Below, piece after piece: positions 50,978 to 61,442 of a DNA stretch of 64,000 bases (the first letter of the stretch is position 1; every line of letters begins with the position of its first letter). The notes below the pieces were generated by a model. It was not told the origin of the DNA. It did no database searches and worked only from the letters and a program-made list of their open reading frames with translations. Source of the DNA: Bdellovibrio bacteriovorus HD100 (GTDB lineage: Bacteria; Bdellovibrionota; Bdellovibrionia; Bdellovibrionales; Bdellovibrionaceae). A program made the position numbers and the translations under genes. The stretch covers positions 1,798,001 to 1,862,000 of the forward strand of contig NC_005363.1 in NCBI RefSeq assembly GCF_000196175.1, written 5' to 3'.

Positions 50978-52432
50978 TTATGCCGCCTGCAGACCTTTTG
51001 TGAATTCACCGGAAAGCTTTTCAGCCAGAGTCAAAGAGACCTTGTTGTAAGCCGCTTTTTCTGCAAAGCCCATCAGCATGCCCACCAGTTTCTCATTGAT
51101 AATGATGGGAGTGACAGTCACGTGATCGGGGATGCGACCCTGATTCCAGCCATCAAAGAACTTCTCGTTGATCGCATTCAGGGAGATATAGCCGTGATAC
51201 GGTTTTTGAGTTGTCGCCACGATATTGAAAATACTTGGAGTTTGCAGTGGGAAGCGCATGGAAGTGTCCTTCATGCCCTGGAAATTTTCATCCCAGGCAA
51301 AGGCGGTCATCTGCGTTTCCTGTTCGTCCAAAGTCAGGATCATGGACTTTTCAAAGTGCACTTTCATCTGGCTTAAGATCGTTTTGATTTTTTCATTCAG
51401 CAAAGCGGCATTTTTCTTTTTGATTTTTTCCAAAGCAAAATGACCACTGGCCACCGGATTGATGGTTGGCTTGGCCACACCCGCCGGACGTGGAGTGATT
51501 GCAATGGGTTTGTTGCTGAAGCTGTCCTCAAATGGCGGTGGCATTTCAGCTTTAGGCGGAGGCGGTGGAGGCGTTGCGCGTTTTGGCGCAGAGCTTTCCA
51601 CGGCGGTCGCCGCAACGACTGGCGCTGATTCCGTCGGTACTGTCGCAGCAGGCGCCGGCGTTAGCGGAGTCAGCGGAGACAGAGGAGAGATCACAGTTTT
51701 AAGCTCAGTCTCGGGAGTTTCAGAGGAAACGGCCACCGGCTCAAGAACCGGAGCAACTTGCGCAGGTGCTTCCGCGGATGGACTCAAAGCCTCAAGACGA
51801 ATCACGGTCGGACCGTCAAACAGGCCATCGAGTTTTTCGCCACCAGTTTCGCCCAATTGAAGCTCATCCTCACTTAGAGGCTGGAATTCCGGAGCTGCTT
51901 TGGAGTCGGTTTTTACGCCCAGATCCTCGAAAGAGAAGCTGTCGGAAGCTTGTTTGGTCGTGGTAACAACGGAAAGATCGATACCCTCTGGGGCTTCTTC
52001 GGCCACCGGGGTTGCCGCAGGGGCTTGGTGTCTTTCCGGGTGCAGCAGGTTCCAGGTGGCTTCCAGATTTTCATAGGTCGCCAGAACCAGAATACTGGAA
52101 GGCATGGAAGGAAAATCCTGCGGCGGCTGAAGACATGCTACGATGAGGGATCCATCCCACTCCGCCACAGGCAGACACTCCGCAGACCACGGATAATGGG
52201 TCGCCCACTTCGCGAACATTTCCTGGGACACGGGAGTTTCTGTAAAAAATCGTGACTGAAGCAAAGGCAGTTTATGGTGAGTCATTGCCCAACGAAGATA
52301 GTCTTCAGAGCTCAGGCGTTGCTCCTTGATTGCGTAAGCCAAGAGGCTCAGAGGCGTAGCGCTTTGTTCAAAGGCTTCGGTAAGTCCTTGAAGTTGCTCT
52401 TTAAAATGTTCAAACCATAAATGATGACTCAT
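50978..52432 (-). CDS. two-domain cytoplasmic protein with Pro/Ala linker
   Basis: A 484-residue protein from the ATG at 52432; the frame continues open to 52609 without a ribosome site. The N-terminal 130 residues (e.g. AIKEQRLSSEDYLRWAMTHH, then LPVAEWDGSLIVACLQPP) resemble the MshEN/GspE N-terminal type fold seen in secretion ATPases. A long Ala/Pro/Thr/Glu linker (about 145-330, including TPPPPPPKAEMPP) leads to a C-terminal 130-residue domain with GAF-like features (TVTPIIINEKLVGMLMGFAE). No ATPase domain. Possible regulator of secretion or motility; inference. Confidence 0.65.
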   Translation of the reverse strand: MSHHLWFEHFKEQLQGLTEAFEQSATPLSLLAYAIKEQRLSSEDYLRWAMTHHKLPLLQSRFFTETPVSQEMFAKWATHYPWSAECLPVAEWDGSLIVACLQPPQDFPSMPSSILVLATYENLEATWNLLHPERHQAPAATPVAEEAPEGIDLSVVTTTKQASDSFSFEDLGVKTDSKAAPEFQPLSEDELQLGETGGEKLDGLFDGPTVIRLEALSPSAEAPAQVAPVLEPVAVSSETPETELKTVISPLSPLTPLTPAPAATVPTESAPVVAATAVESSAPKRATPPPPPPKAEMPPPFEDSFSNKPIAITPRPAGVAKPTINPVASGHFALEKIKKKNAALLNEKIKTILSQMKVHFEKSMILTLDEQETQMTAFAWDENFQGMKDTSMRFPLQTPSIFNIVATTQKPYHGYISLNAINEKFFDGWNQGRIPDHVTVTPIIINEKLVGMLMGFAEKAAYNKVSLTLAEKLSGEFTKGLQAA

Positions 52433-52641
52433 CCCTGTGTTTATCGGAATTCCTGTTAAAAACCTGAGTGAAAACTGAGGTCTAGTCCAGTTAAGCCCCG
52501 AAAAATCCTCGGTCGGCCCGGAAAACAGGCAGAATCGGGGTGTAGAAATTTCCCGATCTGTTAACGCAGTGGACACCCTAAAAGGGCAAATTATCTTAGA
52601 GGTTCTCAATACTTAAGAACTGTGATAGGTTCCGGCAGCTT

Positions 52642-53847
52642 ATGATACAGACCAAGGTCCTTCATTATTTCGATCACAACGCCACGACTCCGGCGTGCAA
52701 AGAGGTTTTGGAATCTCTGCCCGAGTTCGCGCAAGCTTGGGGGAACCCAAGTTCCATCCATTGGGGTGGTCGGCAGCCGAAGAATATTCTGCGTGACGCG
52801 CGCAAGGCTGTGGCAGAAATGGTGAATGCAAGTCCGCTGGAAATCATTTTCACTTCCGGTGGCAGTGAAGCCAACAACACCGTTTTGAAAGGTCTGCTGG
52901 AATACTACCAGACAGCACAGTTCCTGACTCCGGAACAGCGCAAACGCACTCACTTCATGAGTTCTGAAGTGGAGCACCCAAGCATCATGAAAACCATGCA
53001 GCACCTGAAAGATCTGGGCGCACGCGTGGATTTCATTCCGGTGAATCGTCAGGGGCAGATCGATCTGAAATTCTATGAAGAACATCTGAGCGAAGAGACC
53101 GCCCTGGTGTCCGTGATGTTTGCCAATAACGAAACCGGCACATTGTTCCCGATCAAAGAGATGGCCGAGATGGCACATAAAAAAGGCGCGCTCTTCCACA
53201 CGGATGCAGTTCAGGCCTTCGGTAAAGTGCCGGTGAACCTGAAAGAACTGAATGTCGACTTCGCTTCTTTCTCTGGTCATAAATTCTATTCCGTCAAAGG
53301 AACTGGGGTTTTGTATGCGAAGAAGGGTAACAACGTCACACCTTTGATTCACGGTGGAGCGCAGGAAAGACATCGTCGTGGTGGCACTGAAAACACACTG
53401 GGCATTGGTGCTCTGGGTGTGGTGGCCAAACGTGCGCCGATGATTGCGGAAAAAGCCAAAGCCTTGGCTGTTCTTCGCGATCACATGGAAGCGCGCATTC
53501 TTTCTGAAATTTCCGAAGTGACGGTGACTGCCGGGGAAACTCCGCGTTTGCCGAACACAAGTTCATTGGTACTGAAGGGGGCTGACGGGGAAACCATGTT
53601 GATGTCTTTGGATATCAAGGGCTATGCGGTTTCCACCGGGGCTGCTTGTTCTTCCGGGAATCCCGAGCCAAGCCCGGTGCTTCTGGCCATGGGTCTGACC
53701 CGCGATGAAGCGCAGAACAGCCTGCGTGTCAGTCTTGGCTGGGACAGCACTCTGGAGCAGGTGGATTCGTTTGTAGATACATTGAAAACAGTAGTGGATC
53801 GCTTGCGATCCTTGAACGACGACAAAGGAGAGACTTGTCATGTCTAA
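52642..53847 (+). CDS. cysteine desulfurase (NifS/IscS type)
   Basis: Pyridoxal-phosphate enzyme that takes sulfur from cysteine and passes it as persulfide. 401 residues; PLP lysine in [26 protein letters not shown] and catalytic Cys336 in [13 protein letters not shown]. It overlaps mnmA by 8 bases, so its sulfur most likely goes to tRNA 2-thiouridine; no iron-sulfur scaffold gene is adjacent. It diverges from the gene at 50978; the 209-base gap should hold both promoters. Confidence 0.95.
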   Translation: MIQTKVLHYFDHNATTPACKEVLESLPEFAQAWGNPSSIHWGGRQPKNILRDARKAVAEMVNASPLEIIFTSGGSEANNTVLKGLLEYYQTAQFLTPEQRKRTHFMSSEVEHPSIMKTMQHLKDLGARVDFIPVNRQGQIDLKFYEEHLSEETALVSVMFANNETGTLFPIKEMAEMAHKKGALFHTDAVQAFGKVPVNLKELNVDFASFSGHKFYSVKGTGVLYAKKGNNVTPLIHGGAQERHRRGGTENTLGIGALGVVAKRAPMIAEKAKALAVLRDHMEARILSEISEVTVTAGETPRLPNTSSLVLKGADGETMLMSLDIKGYAVSTGAACSSGNPEPSPVLLAMGLTRDEAQNSLRVSLGWDSTLEQVDSFVDTLKTVVDRLRSLNDDKGETCHV

Positions 53848-54922
53848 AGGGAGAGTCCTTGTTGCTATGAGCGGAGGCGTGGACAGTTCCGCCGCGGCTG
53901 CGCTCTTGGTCGAACAGGGTTATGAAGTTATTGGAGCCACGATGCAGGTCTGGGATTATTCCACCTGCGATATCGAGGAAGGAAACGGCACATGCTGTTC
54001 CAGTATCGACGTGGATGACGCTCGTGCCGTGGCCGACCGTCTGGGTATTCCGTTTTATGTGATCAACTGCGAAGCAAAATTCCGTGCCGCGGTTATTGAT
54101 CCTTTCTTGAAAGCCTACCTGGAAGGGCAAACACCGCTTCCATGTGTGAACTGCAACACCTATTTGAAATTTGATCACTTGGTTAAAAAAATGCGTGAGC
54201 TAGAGTGCGACTATATCGCCACTGGCCACTATGCCAAAATCGTTTATGACGACAAAGGCAAAGCCTCTATCCACACATCCACGGATGACTGGAAAGATCA
54301 GACTTACTTCCTGTTCACGATTGATCCAGAGCTGGTGCCGAAACTTTTGTTCCCGGTGGGCGACATGAAAAAGCCGCAGGTGCGTGAGTATTCTGAAAGC
54401 CGTGGACTGGTGACTGCGCGCAAGAAAGATTCTCAAGGAATCTGCTTTGTCGGTAATCAAGGGTATCAGAACTTTATCAAAGACCACGTGAAGTCCGAAA
54501 TTCTGGCCAGCAAAAAAGGTCTGATCAAGCGCTTCCCGGAAGGTCAGGTGATGGCTTCTCATGAAGGCATTCACAACTACACCTATGGTCAATCCAAAGG
54601 CCTGGGCATGGATTACCACGAAAAGCTGTTCGTGATTAAAATAGATGCCTCTGACAACACGGTCTGGGTGGGCGAAGAAAAACATCTTTTCGCCAACGAA
54701 GTCGATGTGGTGGATCCAAAGCTGCTGGATGAAATCCAGGACGGCGAAATCATGAATGTGAAGATTCGCTATCAGCACAAAGGGGCTCCGGCTCAGGTTA
54801 TTAAAACGGCCAGCGGCTTCAAATTGAAATTCACAGAGCCTCAGCGTGCGGTGACTCCGGGTCAGGCTGCCGTGTTCTATCGTGACAGACAGCTCGTGGG
54901 GGGCGGATGGATCACTCTATGA
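53840..54922 (+). CDS. mnmA: tRNA-specific 2-thiouridylase
   Basis: Installs 2-thiouridine at U34 of tRNA-Lys, -Glu and -Gln. 360 residues: PP-loop [14 protein letters not shown] (about 10-23), [13 protein letters not shown] with the first catalytic Cys, [17 protein letters not shown] with the second, and [18 protein letters not shown] precedes its ATG within the desulfurase gene. Ends in an ATGA overlap with mtaB, giving a three-gene tRNA-thiolation cassette. Confidence 0.97.
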   Translation: MSKGRVLVAMSGGVDSSAAAALLVEQGYEVIGATMQVWDYSTCDIEEGNGTCCSSIDVDDARAVADRLGIPFYVINCEAKFRAAVIDPFLKAYLEGQTPLPCVNCNTYLKFDHLVKKMRELECDYIATGHYAKIVYDDKGKASIHTSTDDWKDQTYFLFTIDPELVPKLLFPVGDMKKPQVREYSESRGLVTARKKDSQGICFVGNQGYQNFIKDHVKSEILASKKGLIKRFPEGQVMASHEGIHNYTYGQSKGLGMDYHEKLFVIKIDASDNTVWVGEEKHLFANEVDVVDPKLLDEIQDGEIMNVKIRYQHKGAPAQVIKTASGFKLKFTEPQRAVTPGQAAVFYRDRQLVGGGWITL

Positions 54923-56250
54923 AGTATCAGGTCCACACTTTCGGCTGTAAGGTGAACACTTATGACGCCGGCCTGATCCAGAAAAACCTGAACGCCAGTG
55001 GCTTCATGCCGGTGGTGTCCGGCCAGAAAGACGCGCGCATTCACGTGCTGAATACCTGTGCCGTGACTGCGGAAGCCACGAAAGAGGCCGTTCGCTACAT
55101 CCGTCGTTTGAAAGTGAAAGATCCTTTCTGCACGATCGTGGTGACAGGCTGTGCGGCGCAAGTTGATACCGGGTCATTCTCGAGTCTTCCAGGGGCTGAT
55201 CTTATTGTGGCCAATTCCCACAAAAGCAGTCTGCCGGATCTTTTGAACAAGCATTTCCGTGGTGAACTGACTGAAAAAGTCTTTAAATCCAACATCTTCA
55301 AAAAAGAAGATCTGGAAGCCGGCGGTGGTATTGAAAAACAACACACCCGCACCTTCCTGAAAATTCAGGATGGCTGTAACAGCTTCTGCACCTATTGCAT
55401 TATCCCGTATGCTCGTGGGAAAAGCCGTTCTATCCCGGTGGCGGATCTGGTGAATCGTATCAATGATCTGTATGCGGAAGGCTCACGCGAAGTGGTGCTG
55501 ACCGGTGTGCATATTGGGGATTACGAAGACCAGATCGGGGACCGCAAATACGTGATGGAAGATCTGCTGGAAAATCTTCTGGCAAAAACCAAAATGCCAC
55601 GTTTCCGTCTTTCAAGCCTTGAGCCGGTGGAAGTGTCTGAGCGCCTGCTGGATCTTTATCAGGACTCACGTCTGTGTCCGCATTTCCACATGAGCATTCA
55701 AAGTGCCAACACGGATGTGCTTTTCCATATGAAGCGCAAATACACGCAAGAAGACGTGCAAAAATCTCTGCGCGCGATTGCGGACCGTGTTCCAGGCAGC
55801 TTTGTTGGGATGGACGTGATCACGGGTTTCCCAACTGAAACCGAAGAGCAATTCCAGGACACTTATAACTGCCTGAAGGATCTGCCGTGGACCAAGCTGC
55901 ACGTATTCCCGTACAGCGAACGTCAGGGCACTCGTGCGGCGGCCATGGATGTTTCTGTGTATCCGCATGTGCGCGCGGAAAGAGCGGCCCGTCTGCGCGA
56001 ACTGAGCATCGCCCGTTACACGGAGCAAGCCCAGAATCAGATCGGCAGCACCAAGCGTGTACTGGTCCTGAAAAATGCCGCCAAAGGCGGACAGGGTCTC
56101 AGTCATGATTACTGGCCAGTGGATATCGCAGGTGCGGAAAGCTTCCTGGATCACTGGGCAGGGCAGGAAGTTGATGTGAAAGTCACAGGCTATGATCATT
56201 CCAACAAACAACACATGGAAGGTCATCTGATCGGCGAGGTGCTCTCATGA
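54919..56250 (+). CDS. mtaB: tRNA t6A37 methylthiotransferase (MtaB)
   Basis: Radical-SAM enzyme that converts t6A37 to ms2t6A37. 443 residues from the ATG overlapping the mnmA stop; an in-frame ATG at 54907 is the alternative. N-terminal UPF0004 domain with three cluster cysteines (TFGCKVN, NTCAVT, TGCAAQV) and radical-SAM [15 protein letters not shown]. The lack of a clear extended TRAM domain and the CKVN motif favour MtaB over MiaB. Overlaps rnc by four bases. Confidence 0.92.
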   Translation: MKYQVHTFGCKVNTYDAGLIQKNLNASGFMPVVSGQKDARIHVLNTCAVTAEATKEAVRYIRRLKVKDPFCTIVVTGCAAQVDTGSFSSLPGADLIVANSHKSSLPDLLNKHFRGELTEKVFKSNIFKKEDLEAGGGIEKQHTRTFLKIQDGCNSFCTYCIIPYARGKSRSIPVADLVNRINDLYAEGSREVVLTGVHIGDYEDQIGDRKYVMEDLLENLLAKTKMPRFRLSSLEPVEVSERLLDLYQDSRLCPHFHMSIQSANTDVLFHMKRKYTQEDVQKSLRAIADRVPGSFVGMDVITGFPTETEEQFQDTYNCLKDLPWTKLHVFPYSERQGTRAAAMDVSVYPHVRAERAARLRELSIARYTEQAQNQIGSTKRVLVLKNAAKGGQGLSHDYWPVDIAGAESFLDHWAGQEVDVKVTGYDHSNKQHMEGHLIGEVLS

Positions 56251-56951
56251 TCGATCAGGGGCGAAAGAGTCTGGAAGAGCGTGTAGGACATCAATTTAAA
56301 AACCCGGCACTGCTGGAAAGAGCGTTGACCCACAAGAGTTTTGCCAACGAGCTGAGAAACACCGTTGAGCACAATGAAAAGCTGGAATTTTTGGGTGACG
56401 CTGTTTTGGATCTGGTGGTGGGAGAGTTTTTGTATGAAAAATTCCCGACCGACACCGAAGGTGGTTTGTCAAAGAAACGAGCCAGTATTGTTAATGAAGA
56501 GGTTCTGTCCGAACTGGCATTGGAAATGGGTTTAAATAAACTCATGCAACTGGGAAAGGGTGAAGCCCTGACCGGGGGCGCGCAGAAGCCGCGCCTGATA
56601 GCCTCTTCGTTTGAAGCCATTGTCGGGGCGTTGTACCTGGATGGTGGGTTTGAAGTGGCTCGCAGCTTTATTCGCCAGGAGTTTGTTCCTTTGGCGGACC
56701 GGGTCTGCGGGCATGAGGACTTCGAGCGGGATTATAAAACCCGTCTGCAGGAACTGGTGCAGAAGTCCTCGAAAGAAACGCCACGCTATGAAGTGCTGGC
56801 GGAAGAAGGACCTCCGCATGATCGTGAGTTCCTGGTTTGTGTAAAAGTAAAAGAAGATGTCTGGGCTCAAGGGCGGGGCCGCAGTAAGAAAAACGCCGAA
56901 CAAATGGCGGCAAAGAATGCCCTTGAGATGAAGTACAAGGAGACGAATTAA
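56247..56951 (+). CDS. rnc: ribonuclease III
   Basis: Double-strand-specific endoribonuclease for rRNA and mRNA processing. 234 residues: NEKLEFLGDAVLDLVVGEFL signature with the metal-binding acidic residues, second acidic pair in SSFEAIVGALYLDGG, and a C-terminal dsRNA-binding domain (from DYKTRLQELVQK to AEQMAAKNAL). Start overlaps mtaB. Directly followed by era, as in most bacteria. Confidence 0.97.
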   Translation: MIDQGRKSLEERVGHQFKNPALLERALTHKSFANELRNTVEHNEKLEFLGDAVLDLVVGEFLYEKFPTDTEGGLSKKRASIVNEEVLSELALEMGLNKLMQLGKGEALTGGAQKPRLIASSFEAIVGALYLDGGFEVARSFIRQEFVPLADRVCGHEDFERDYKTRLQELVQKSSKETPRYEVLAEEGPPHDREFLVCVKVKEDVWAQGRGRSKKNAEQMAAKNALEMKYKETN

Positions 56952-56952
56952 G

Positions 56953-57864
56953 ATGAGTTACAAAGCTGGATTTTTAGGTCTGATCGGACAGCCGAACGCG
57001 GGGAAGAGCACATTGATGAACTTCCTTGTGGACGAAAAGGTCTCTATCGTCTCTTCAAAACCTCAGACAACCCGCCGCCGCATTCTGGGCATCTGGAGCA
57101 CAGAAAAAGGTCAGGTGATCTTTGTTGATGCACCGGGTTTGATCAAAGCTGATGAAGGTTTGAATGGTTTCCTGGCACAGGAAGCCCATGATGTTATCAA
57201 CAGCTCTGATGCTTTGCTGGCGATCATTGCCGTGGATGAGGAAAAACCGGAAAACGCAGAAAAGGTCATCGACCTGGTTTCCAAAAGCGGCAAACCATGG
57301 ATCGCCGTGATCACCAAAACGGATATCGAGGAAAAAGCCCACCGTGTGATGATTCTTCGCAAGATGGTCGAGGACAAGGGCGGCAAAGCCTTCTCTGTGT
57401 CCGTGAAAGATTCCAAAAACGACCAGGAAGAGCGTGAAGCACTTCTGATTGAGTTCATGGAATTGCTGCCAGAATCTCCGGCGCCTTTGTATGACACTGA
57501 GTTGTTTACAAATGAAAACGTGCGTGAAATGGCCGCGGAAATCGTCCGTGAGCAGTGCTTTGAGGCCCTTCACCACGAAATCCCGTATTCTATCGCGGTT
57601 CGTATCGTGAAGTTTGAAGAGGACGCGAAGCCGGTTCCAAAGATCTATGCAGAGATCGTGGTGTCCAAAGACAGCCACAAGGCGATCGTGATCGGAAAAG
57701 GCGCCAGCGTGATCAAACAGATCGGTATGGAAGCCCGCAAGGAAATTGAAAAACTGATGGGAGAGAAAATCTTCCTGGACCTGAACGTGGCATCCAAGCC
57801 CGAGTGGTTCTCCAATAAACGCATGATGAAGGAGCTTGGATATGTCGTCGACTCTAAAGACTGA
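56953..57864 (+). CDS. era: GTPase Era (16S rRNA/30S assembly)
   Basis: 303-residue Era with G1 GQPNAGKST (about 12-20), G2 region QTTRRRILG, G3 DAPG, G4 TKTD and the C-terminal KH domain (VIGKGASVIKQIGMEARKEI). ATG is two bases after the rnc stop. The 3' end overlaps der by 23 bases. Confidence 0.97.
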   Translation: MSYKAGFLGLIGQPNAGKSTLMNFLVDEKVSIVSSKPQTTRRRILGIWSTEKGQVIFVDAPGLIKADEGLNGFLAQEAHDVINSSDALLAIIAVDEEKPENAEKVIDLVSKSGKPWIAVITKTDIEEKAHRVMILRKMVEDKGGKAFSVSVKDSKNDQEEREALLIEFMELLPESPAPLYDTELFTNENVREMAAEIVREQCFEALHHEIPYSIAVRIVKFEEDAKPVPKIYAEIVVSKDSHKAIVIGKGASVIKQIGMEARKEIEKLMGEKIFLDLNVASKPEWFSNKRMMKELGYVVDSKD

Positions 57865-59191
57865 TTTCTCGCCGAAAGTGGCGATCATCGGTCGCCCGAA
57901 TGTCGGTAAATCAACACTGTTTAATATCATCACTGAAACCCGCAAAGCCGTGGTGAAAAACCAGGCGGGGGTTACTCGTGATATCATGATCGAACCTGTC
58001 GATATCTGGGGCAAACAATTTGACCTGATCGACACGGGCGGTATCACCGAAGCTGGCGACATTTTCTCCAAGCTGATCAAAGAACAGGTGACTGAGTTCC
58101 TGCACTCTGTGGATTTGATCGTGGCGGTGATGGATGGTCGTGTGGGCCTGGTGCCTGAAGACCGTGACATCATTCGCGTCGCCAAACAAACCGGCAAACC
58201 GTTCCTTCTGGTGATCAACAAGGTCGACAGTGACCAGGATCAGGACATGGCCAAAGCTGACTTCTATGAATTCGGTGTGGACGTGGTTGCCGCTTCTTTC
58301 GAGCAGCGTCGTGGTCTGGCTGAAATCCTTGAGTGGGTGGTAAAACAGATCCCTGAAAATCCAGGGACTGTGAAAGAGGGCATGAATATCGCCATCGTCG
58401 GTAAACCGAACGTGGGAAAAAGCTCTATCTGTAATGCGATCCTGGGCTACAACCGCATGATCGTTTCTGATATCGCGGGCACCACAATTGATTCTGTCGA
58501 TTCCCCCTTCGTTTATAACGACAAAAAATACACCCTGGTTGATACCGCGGGTCTGCGTCGTTCGGCAAAGCGTGAAGAGGATCTGGAGATCATTTCCGCC
58601 TTCAAATCCCAGGAAGCCATTCGTCGCGCGGACATCGTGCTGTTGATGGTGGATGGAACTGTCGGCCCGACAGACCAGGATGCGCGCATCATGCAGGCGA
58701 TTCTGGAGGATCACAAAGGTGTGATCGTCGTGGCGAATAAATCAGACTTGGGTGGGAAGGAAGTTCCTGAATACCGCAAGACTTTCCGTGAACAGGTGGA
58801 GCGTGTGTTCCACTTCTTCACTGACGTGCACATTGTCTTCACCAGCGCCAAAACCGGTTACGGTCTGGAAGACCTGTTTGAGATGATTGAAAAAGTCGCT
58901 CATCAGATGACCTTCCGTGTTCCAACGGCAGAGCTGAATGACTTCTTCTTCGAAACCATCCGTAAAGCTCCGGCTCCGGTTTGGGGTACGACGAACGTGA
59001 AGTTCTATTATCTGACTCAGACCTATCAGCAGCCTCCGGCATTTATCGCGTTTGCGAATCATCCGGATGGTGTGACGAACTCCTATCGCCGCTTCCTGAT
59101 TAAGCACATTAAAACGAACTGGGACCTTCACGGGATGCCGATTCGTATCTTCTGTATGAAATCACGCCGTGGTGGATCGGATAATGGCTAG
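57842..59191 (+). CDS. der: GTPase Der/EngA (50S assembly)
   Basis: 449 residues with two GTPase domains: G1 GRPNVGKSTLFN with DTGG, and a second with GKPNVGKSSICN, DTAG and NKSD, plus the C-terminal KH-like domain. The ATG at 57842 follows AAGGAG; a TTG two codons upstream is less likely. Together with rnc and era it forms an RNA-processing and ribosome-assembly unit. Confidence 0.97.
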   Translation: MSSTLKTDFSPKVAIIGRPNVGKSTLFNIITETRKAVVKNQAGVTRDIMIEPVDIWGKQFDLIDTGGITEAGDIFSKLIKEQVTEFLHSVDLIVAVMDGRVGLVPEDRDIIRVAKQTGKPFLLVINKVDSDQDQDMAKADFYEFGVDVVAASFEQRRGLAEILEWVVKQIPENPGTVKEGMNIAIVGKPNVGKSSICNAILGYNRMIVSDIAGTTIDSVDSPFVYNDKKYTLVDTAGLRRSAKREEDLEIISAFKSQEAIRRADIVLLMVDGTVGPTDQDARIMQAILEDHKGVIVVANKSDLGGKEVPEYRKTFREQVERVFHFFTDVHIVFTSAKTGYGLEDLFEMIEKVAHQMTFRVPTAELNDFFFETIRKAPAPVWGTTNVKFYYLTQTYQQPPAFIAFANHPDGVTNSYRRFLIKHIKTNWDLHGMPIRIFCMKSRRGGSDNG

Positions 59192-60551
59192 TAAACGCGG
59201 CTCATGGAAAACACGCTATGGATTCTATCTTCTGGCCATCGGCTCTGCCTGTGGTTTGGGGAATCTGTGGCGTTTTCCCTATGTCGTGGGCGAAAATGGG
59301 GGCGGTGCCTTCATTTTGCTTTATGGTCTGCTGGCTTTGGCCATCGGCGCTCCGCTGTTGATTGCCGAGCTGATGCTGGGTAAAGGCACGCGCCGTTCGG
59401 TGATCGTCGCTACCCAGCAGATGAGTGCCAAGACCGGCGTGAATTTCCGCTGGGTCGGGCGACTGGCCGTGATGGTCAGTATTGTCGTCTTGTCTTATTA
59501 CTCAGTGATCAGTGGCTGGGTTTTGCACTTCTTAACCCAATTCCTGGTGTCTTTATTTTCCAGCCCCGAACAACTGACTGACAAAACCAATCTGGCAGCT
59601 TTGATGTCTAACGGCTGGCTGCAGTTGATGCTGGCCAGTGCGCACATCCTGATCACGGTGGTTGTGGTCGTCAAAGGGGTGCAGCAGGGGTTGGAGCGCT
59701 GGATCGGGTACACCATGCCGTTATTTGCGGTGCTGGTTATTATTCTGGTCATGCGTTCTTTCTCGCTGCCTTCAACTCCGGAAGTGTTGCGCTTCCTGTT
59801 TTATCCGGACTTTTCAAAGCTGAGCTGGGATTCCATCAATCACGCTCTGGGGCATGTGTTCTTCACGCTTTCAGTGGGCTTTGGCACGATGGTGACCTTT
59901 GGTTCTTACATGCGTGAAGAAGACCACGTTCCGACCGCGGGTTTCCGTGTGACGATCGTGGATACAGTGATTTCCTTGGTGGCCGTGGTGATGATTTTCC
60001 CGGTGGCGTTCCAGGCGTCCAATGTGCCGCTGACGGATCCGGCGTTGATGTTTGAGGTCTTGCCGAAGTATCTGTTGGGAATCCGTGGGGGCACGCTGTT
60101 TGGTCTGGCGTTCTTTGCGTGTCTTTATATGGCAGCGCTGAATGCCAGCATTGGTTTGCTGGAAGTTGTCGTGTCCAATTGGGTGGATGCCAAGAAAGAA
60201 ATGGAGCGTGGCAAGGCGACCTGGTATTCCGGGGCGATTGCTTTGATGCTGACGGTTCTGCCGGCGCTTTCAAGTTCGATCTTTAAAGACATCCGCGTGG
60301 GTGGCCGTTCGTTGATCGAAAATCTGGATTCATTGCTGATCAACTGGCTGCTGCCGTTGGTGGCGCTGGGTATTTTGATCGCCTTCAATCGCGGGGTTTC
60401 AGACAAGGAAAAAGAGCTGGGCTTTGTCGACAAGGACAAGTTCGTCAGCTATTCAATGTATCCGCATTGGATGTTTGTTTTGAAGTGGGCAGGCCCGGTG
60501 GTGATTATCGTGGGCCTTTTGCTGCAAGTTATTGGGGTTTTTGTCAGTTAG
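59184..60551 (+). CDS. NSS-family sodium:neurotransmitter-type symporter
   Basis: A 455-residue LeuT-fold transporter. TM1 carries IGSACGLGNLWRFPYVVGEN, the signature with the Na+ and substrate sites, followed by GGGAFILLYGLLALAIGAPL. About 11-12 membrane segments. The ATG overlaps the der stop (ATGGCTAG), so it is translated with der although functionally unrelated. Bacterial members take amino acids; substrate unknown. Confidence 0.93.
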   Translation: MASKRGSWKTRYGFYLLAIGSACGLGNLWRFPYVVGENGGGAFILLYGLLALAIGAPLLIAELMLGKGTRRSVIVATQQMSAKTGVNFRWVGRLAVMVSIVVLSYYSVISGWVLHFLTQFLVSLFSSPEQLTDKTNLAALMSNGWLQLMLASAHILITVVVVVKGVQQGLERWIGYTMPLFAVLVIILVMRSFSLPSTPEVLRFLFYPDFSKLSWDSINHALGHVFFTLSVGFGTMVTFGSYMREEDHVPTAGFRVTIVDTVISLVAVVMIFPVAFQASNVPLTDPALMFEVLPKYLLGIRGGTLFGLAFFACLYMAALNASIGLLEVVVSNWVDAKKEMERGKATWYSGAIALMLTVLPALSSSIFKDIRVGGRSLIENLDSLLINWLLPLVALGILIAFNRGVSDKEKELGFVDKDKFVSYSMYPHWMFVLKWAGPVVIIVGLLLQVIGVFVS

Positions 60552-60561
60552 ACGGGGATGA

Positions 60562-61332
60562 TTAGAAGTTCATCCCCAGGATCACCAGGAAGTTATAGAA
60601 GTCACCGGTCAGATTCTTATCCAGCTTTTCAGTTCCATCCACGTAGGACTTGTTCTCGTCGCTGAAGTTCACATAGTGATAAGTCCCTTGCAAGCCCAGG
60701 TAGGCTTTTTTGCGCATCAAAGGGATCTCCAGACCCGCACCGATATCAAAACCCATTGTTGAGTCACGGCTGAAGCCATCAAGGCCCGCAATCGTGTAAG
60801 TGCGATAGAACTGACCCAAACCGCCCAGGATGTACGGATTCAGATCCGCAAGGCCTCGGGTCACGTTCTGGGTGTTCATGTAGTATTTCAAATCAAAGTT
60901 CACGGCGGTGATGGACACGTTTCCTTCGTAAGTTTTGGATTGGTTATTTACGGAGAATTTCACCGCGTGATCACCCGTCTGGAAGCCCAGGCTCATCGCC
61001 AGACGCAGATCAAAGAAGTAAGTCAGGAAAATACCAAAAGTCGGAGCCGAGGAATACGCATCAGCAAAGTTGCCGGTAAAGCCGCGCATACCGCCGGCAA
61101 GACCAATTGTAAAGAAGCGGCCGTTACGGAAGAAATTGATGTCAGCTTCTTCGTCGGATTCTTCTTCAAATTCAGAATAATCAGTGAATGGATCGTAAGC
61201 TTCGTCCGCGTCAACTTGGGAAATCAGATAGGATTTGTGATCAGACTGGGCCAGGGATTTTGAGGGTAGGCTAAGCCCCAAAGCAAGTAAAATCAGAAGG
61301 CTGTATGTAAGTGATCGAGCTGTGGTTTTCAC
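60562..61332 (-). CDS. outer-membrane beta-barrel protein
   Basis: A 256-residue exported protein: signal peptide (about 1-28, LAQS), then an acidic stretch (FTDYSEFEEESDEEADINFF) and alternating hydrophobic strands with Tyr/Phe caps to a C-terminal Phe (VILGMNF). That gives about eight strands, an OmpA/OMP_b-brl type barrel. The terminal Phe is the usual BAM recognition end. Convergent with the NSS gene. Exact family not recognised. Confidence 0.82.
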   Translation of the reverse strand: MKTTARSLTYSLLILLALGLSLPSKSLAQSDHKSYLISQVDADEAYDPFTDYSEFEEESDEEADINFFRNGRFFTIGLAGGMRGFTGNFADAYSSAPTFGIFLTYFFDLRLAMSLGFQTGDHAVKFSVNNQSKTYEGNVSITAVNFDLKYYMNTQNVTRGLADLNPYILGGLGQFYRTYTIAGLDGFSRDSTMGFDIGAGLEIPLMRKKAYLGLQGTYHYVNFSDENKSYVDGTEKLDKNLTGDFYNFLVILGMNF

Positions 61333-61442
61333 AAGGTCCCCCTCTTGATATTATCGAATCAAAAGGGGCAAAACTTCAAAGCAAAGTATCAAAACGGAGT
61401 CCAGAAATCTGCGGATTGTCTCGCTTTGGGACACCGGCCTTT

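Noticed and set aside
52606-53484. 292-codon minus-strand frame across the cysteine desulfurase
   Set aside because: Antisense to a complete PLP enzyme with all motifs; no independent start signal.
57055-58221. 388-codon minus-strand frame across era and der
   Set aside because: Antisense to two intact essential GTPase genes; composition is that of a mirror frame.
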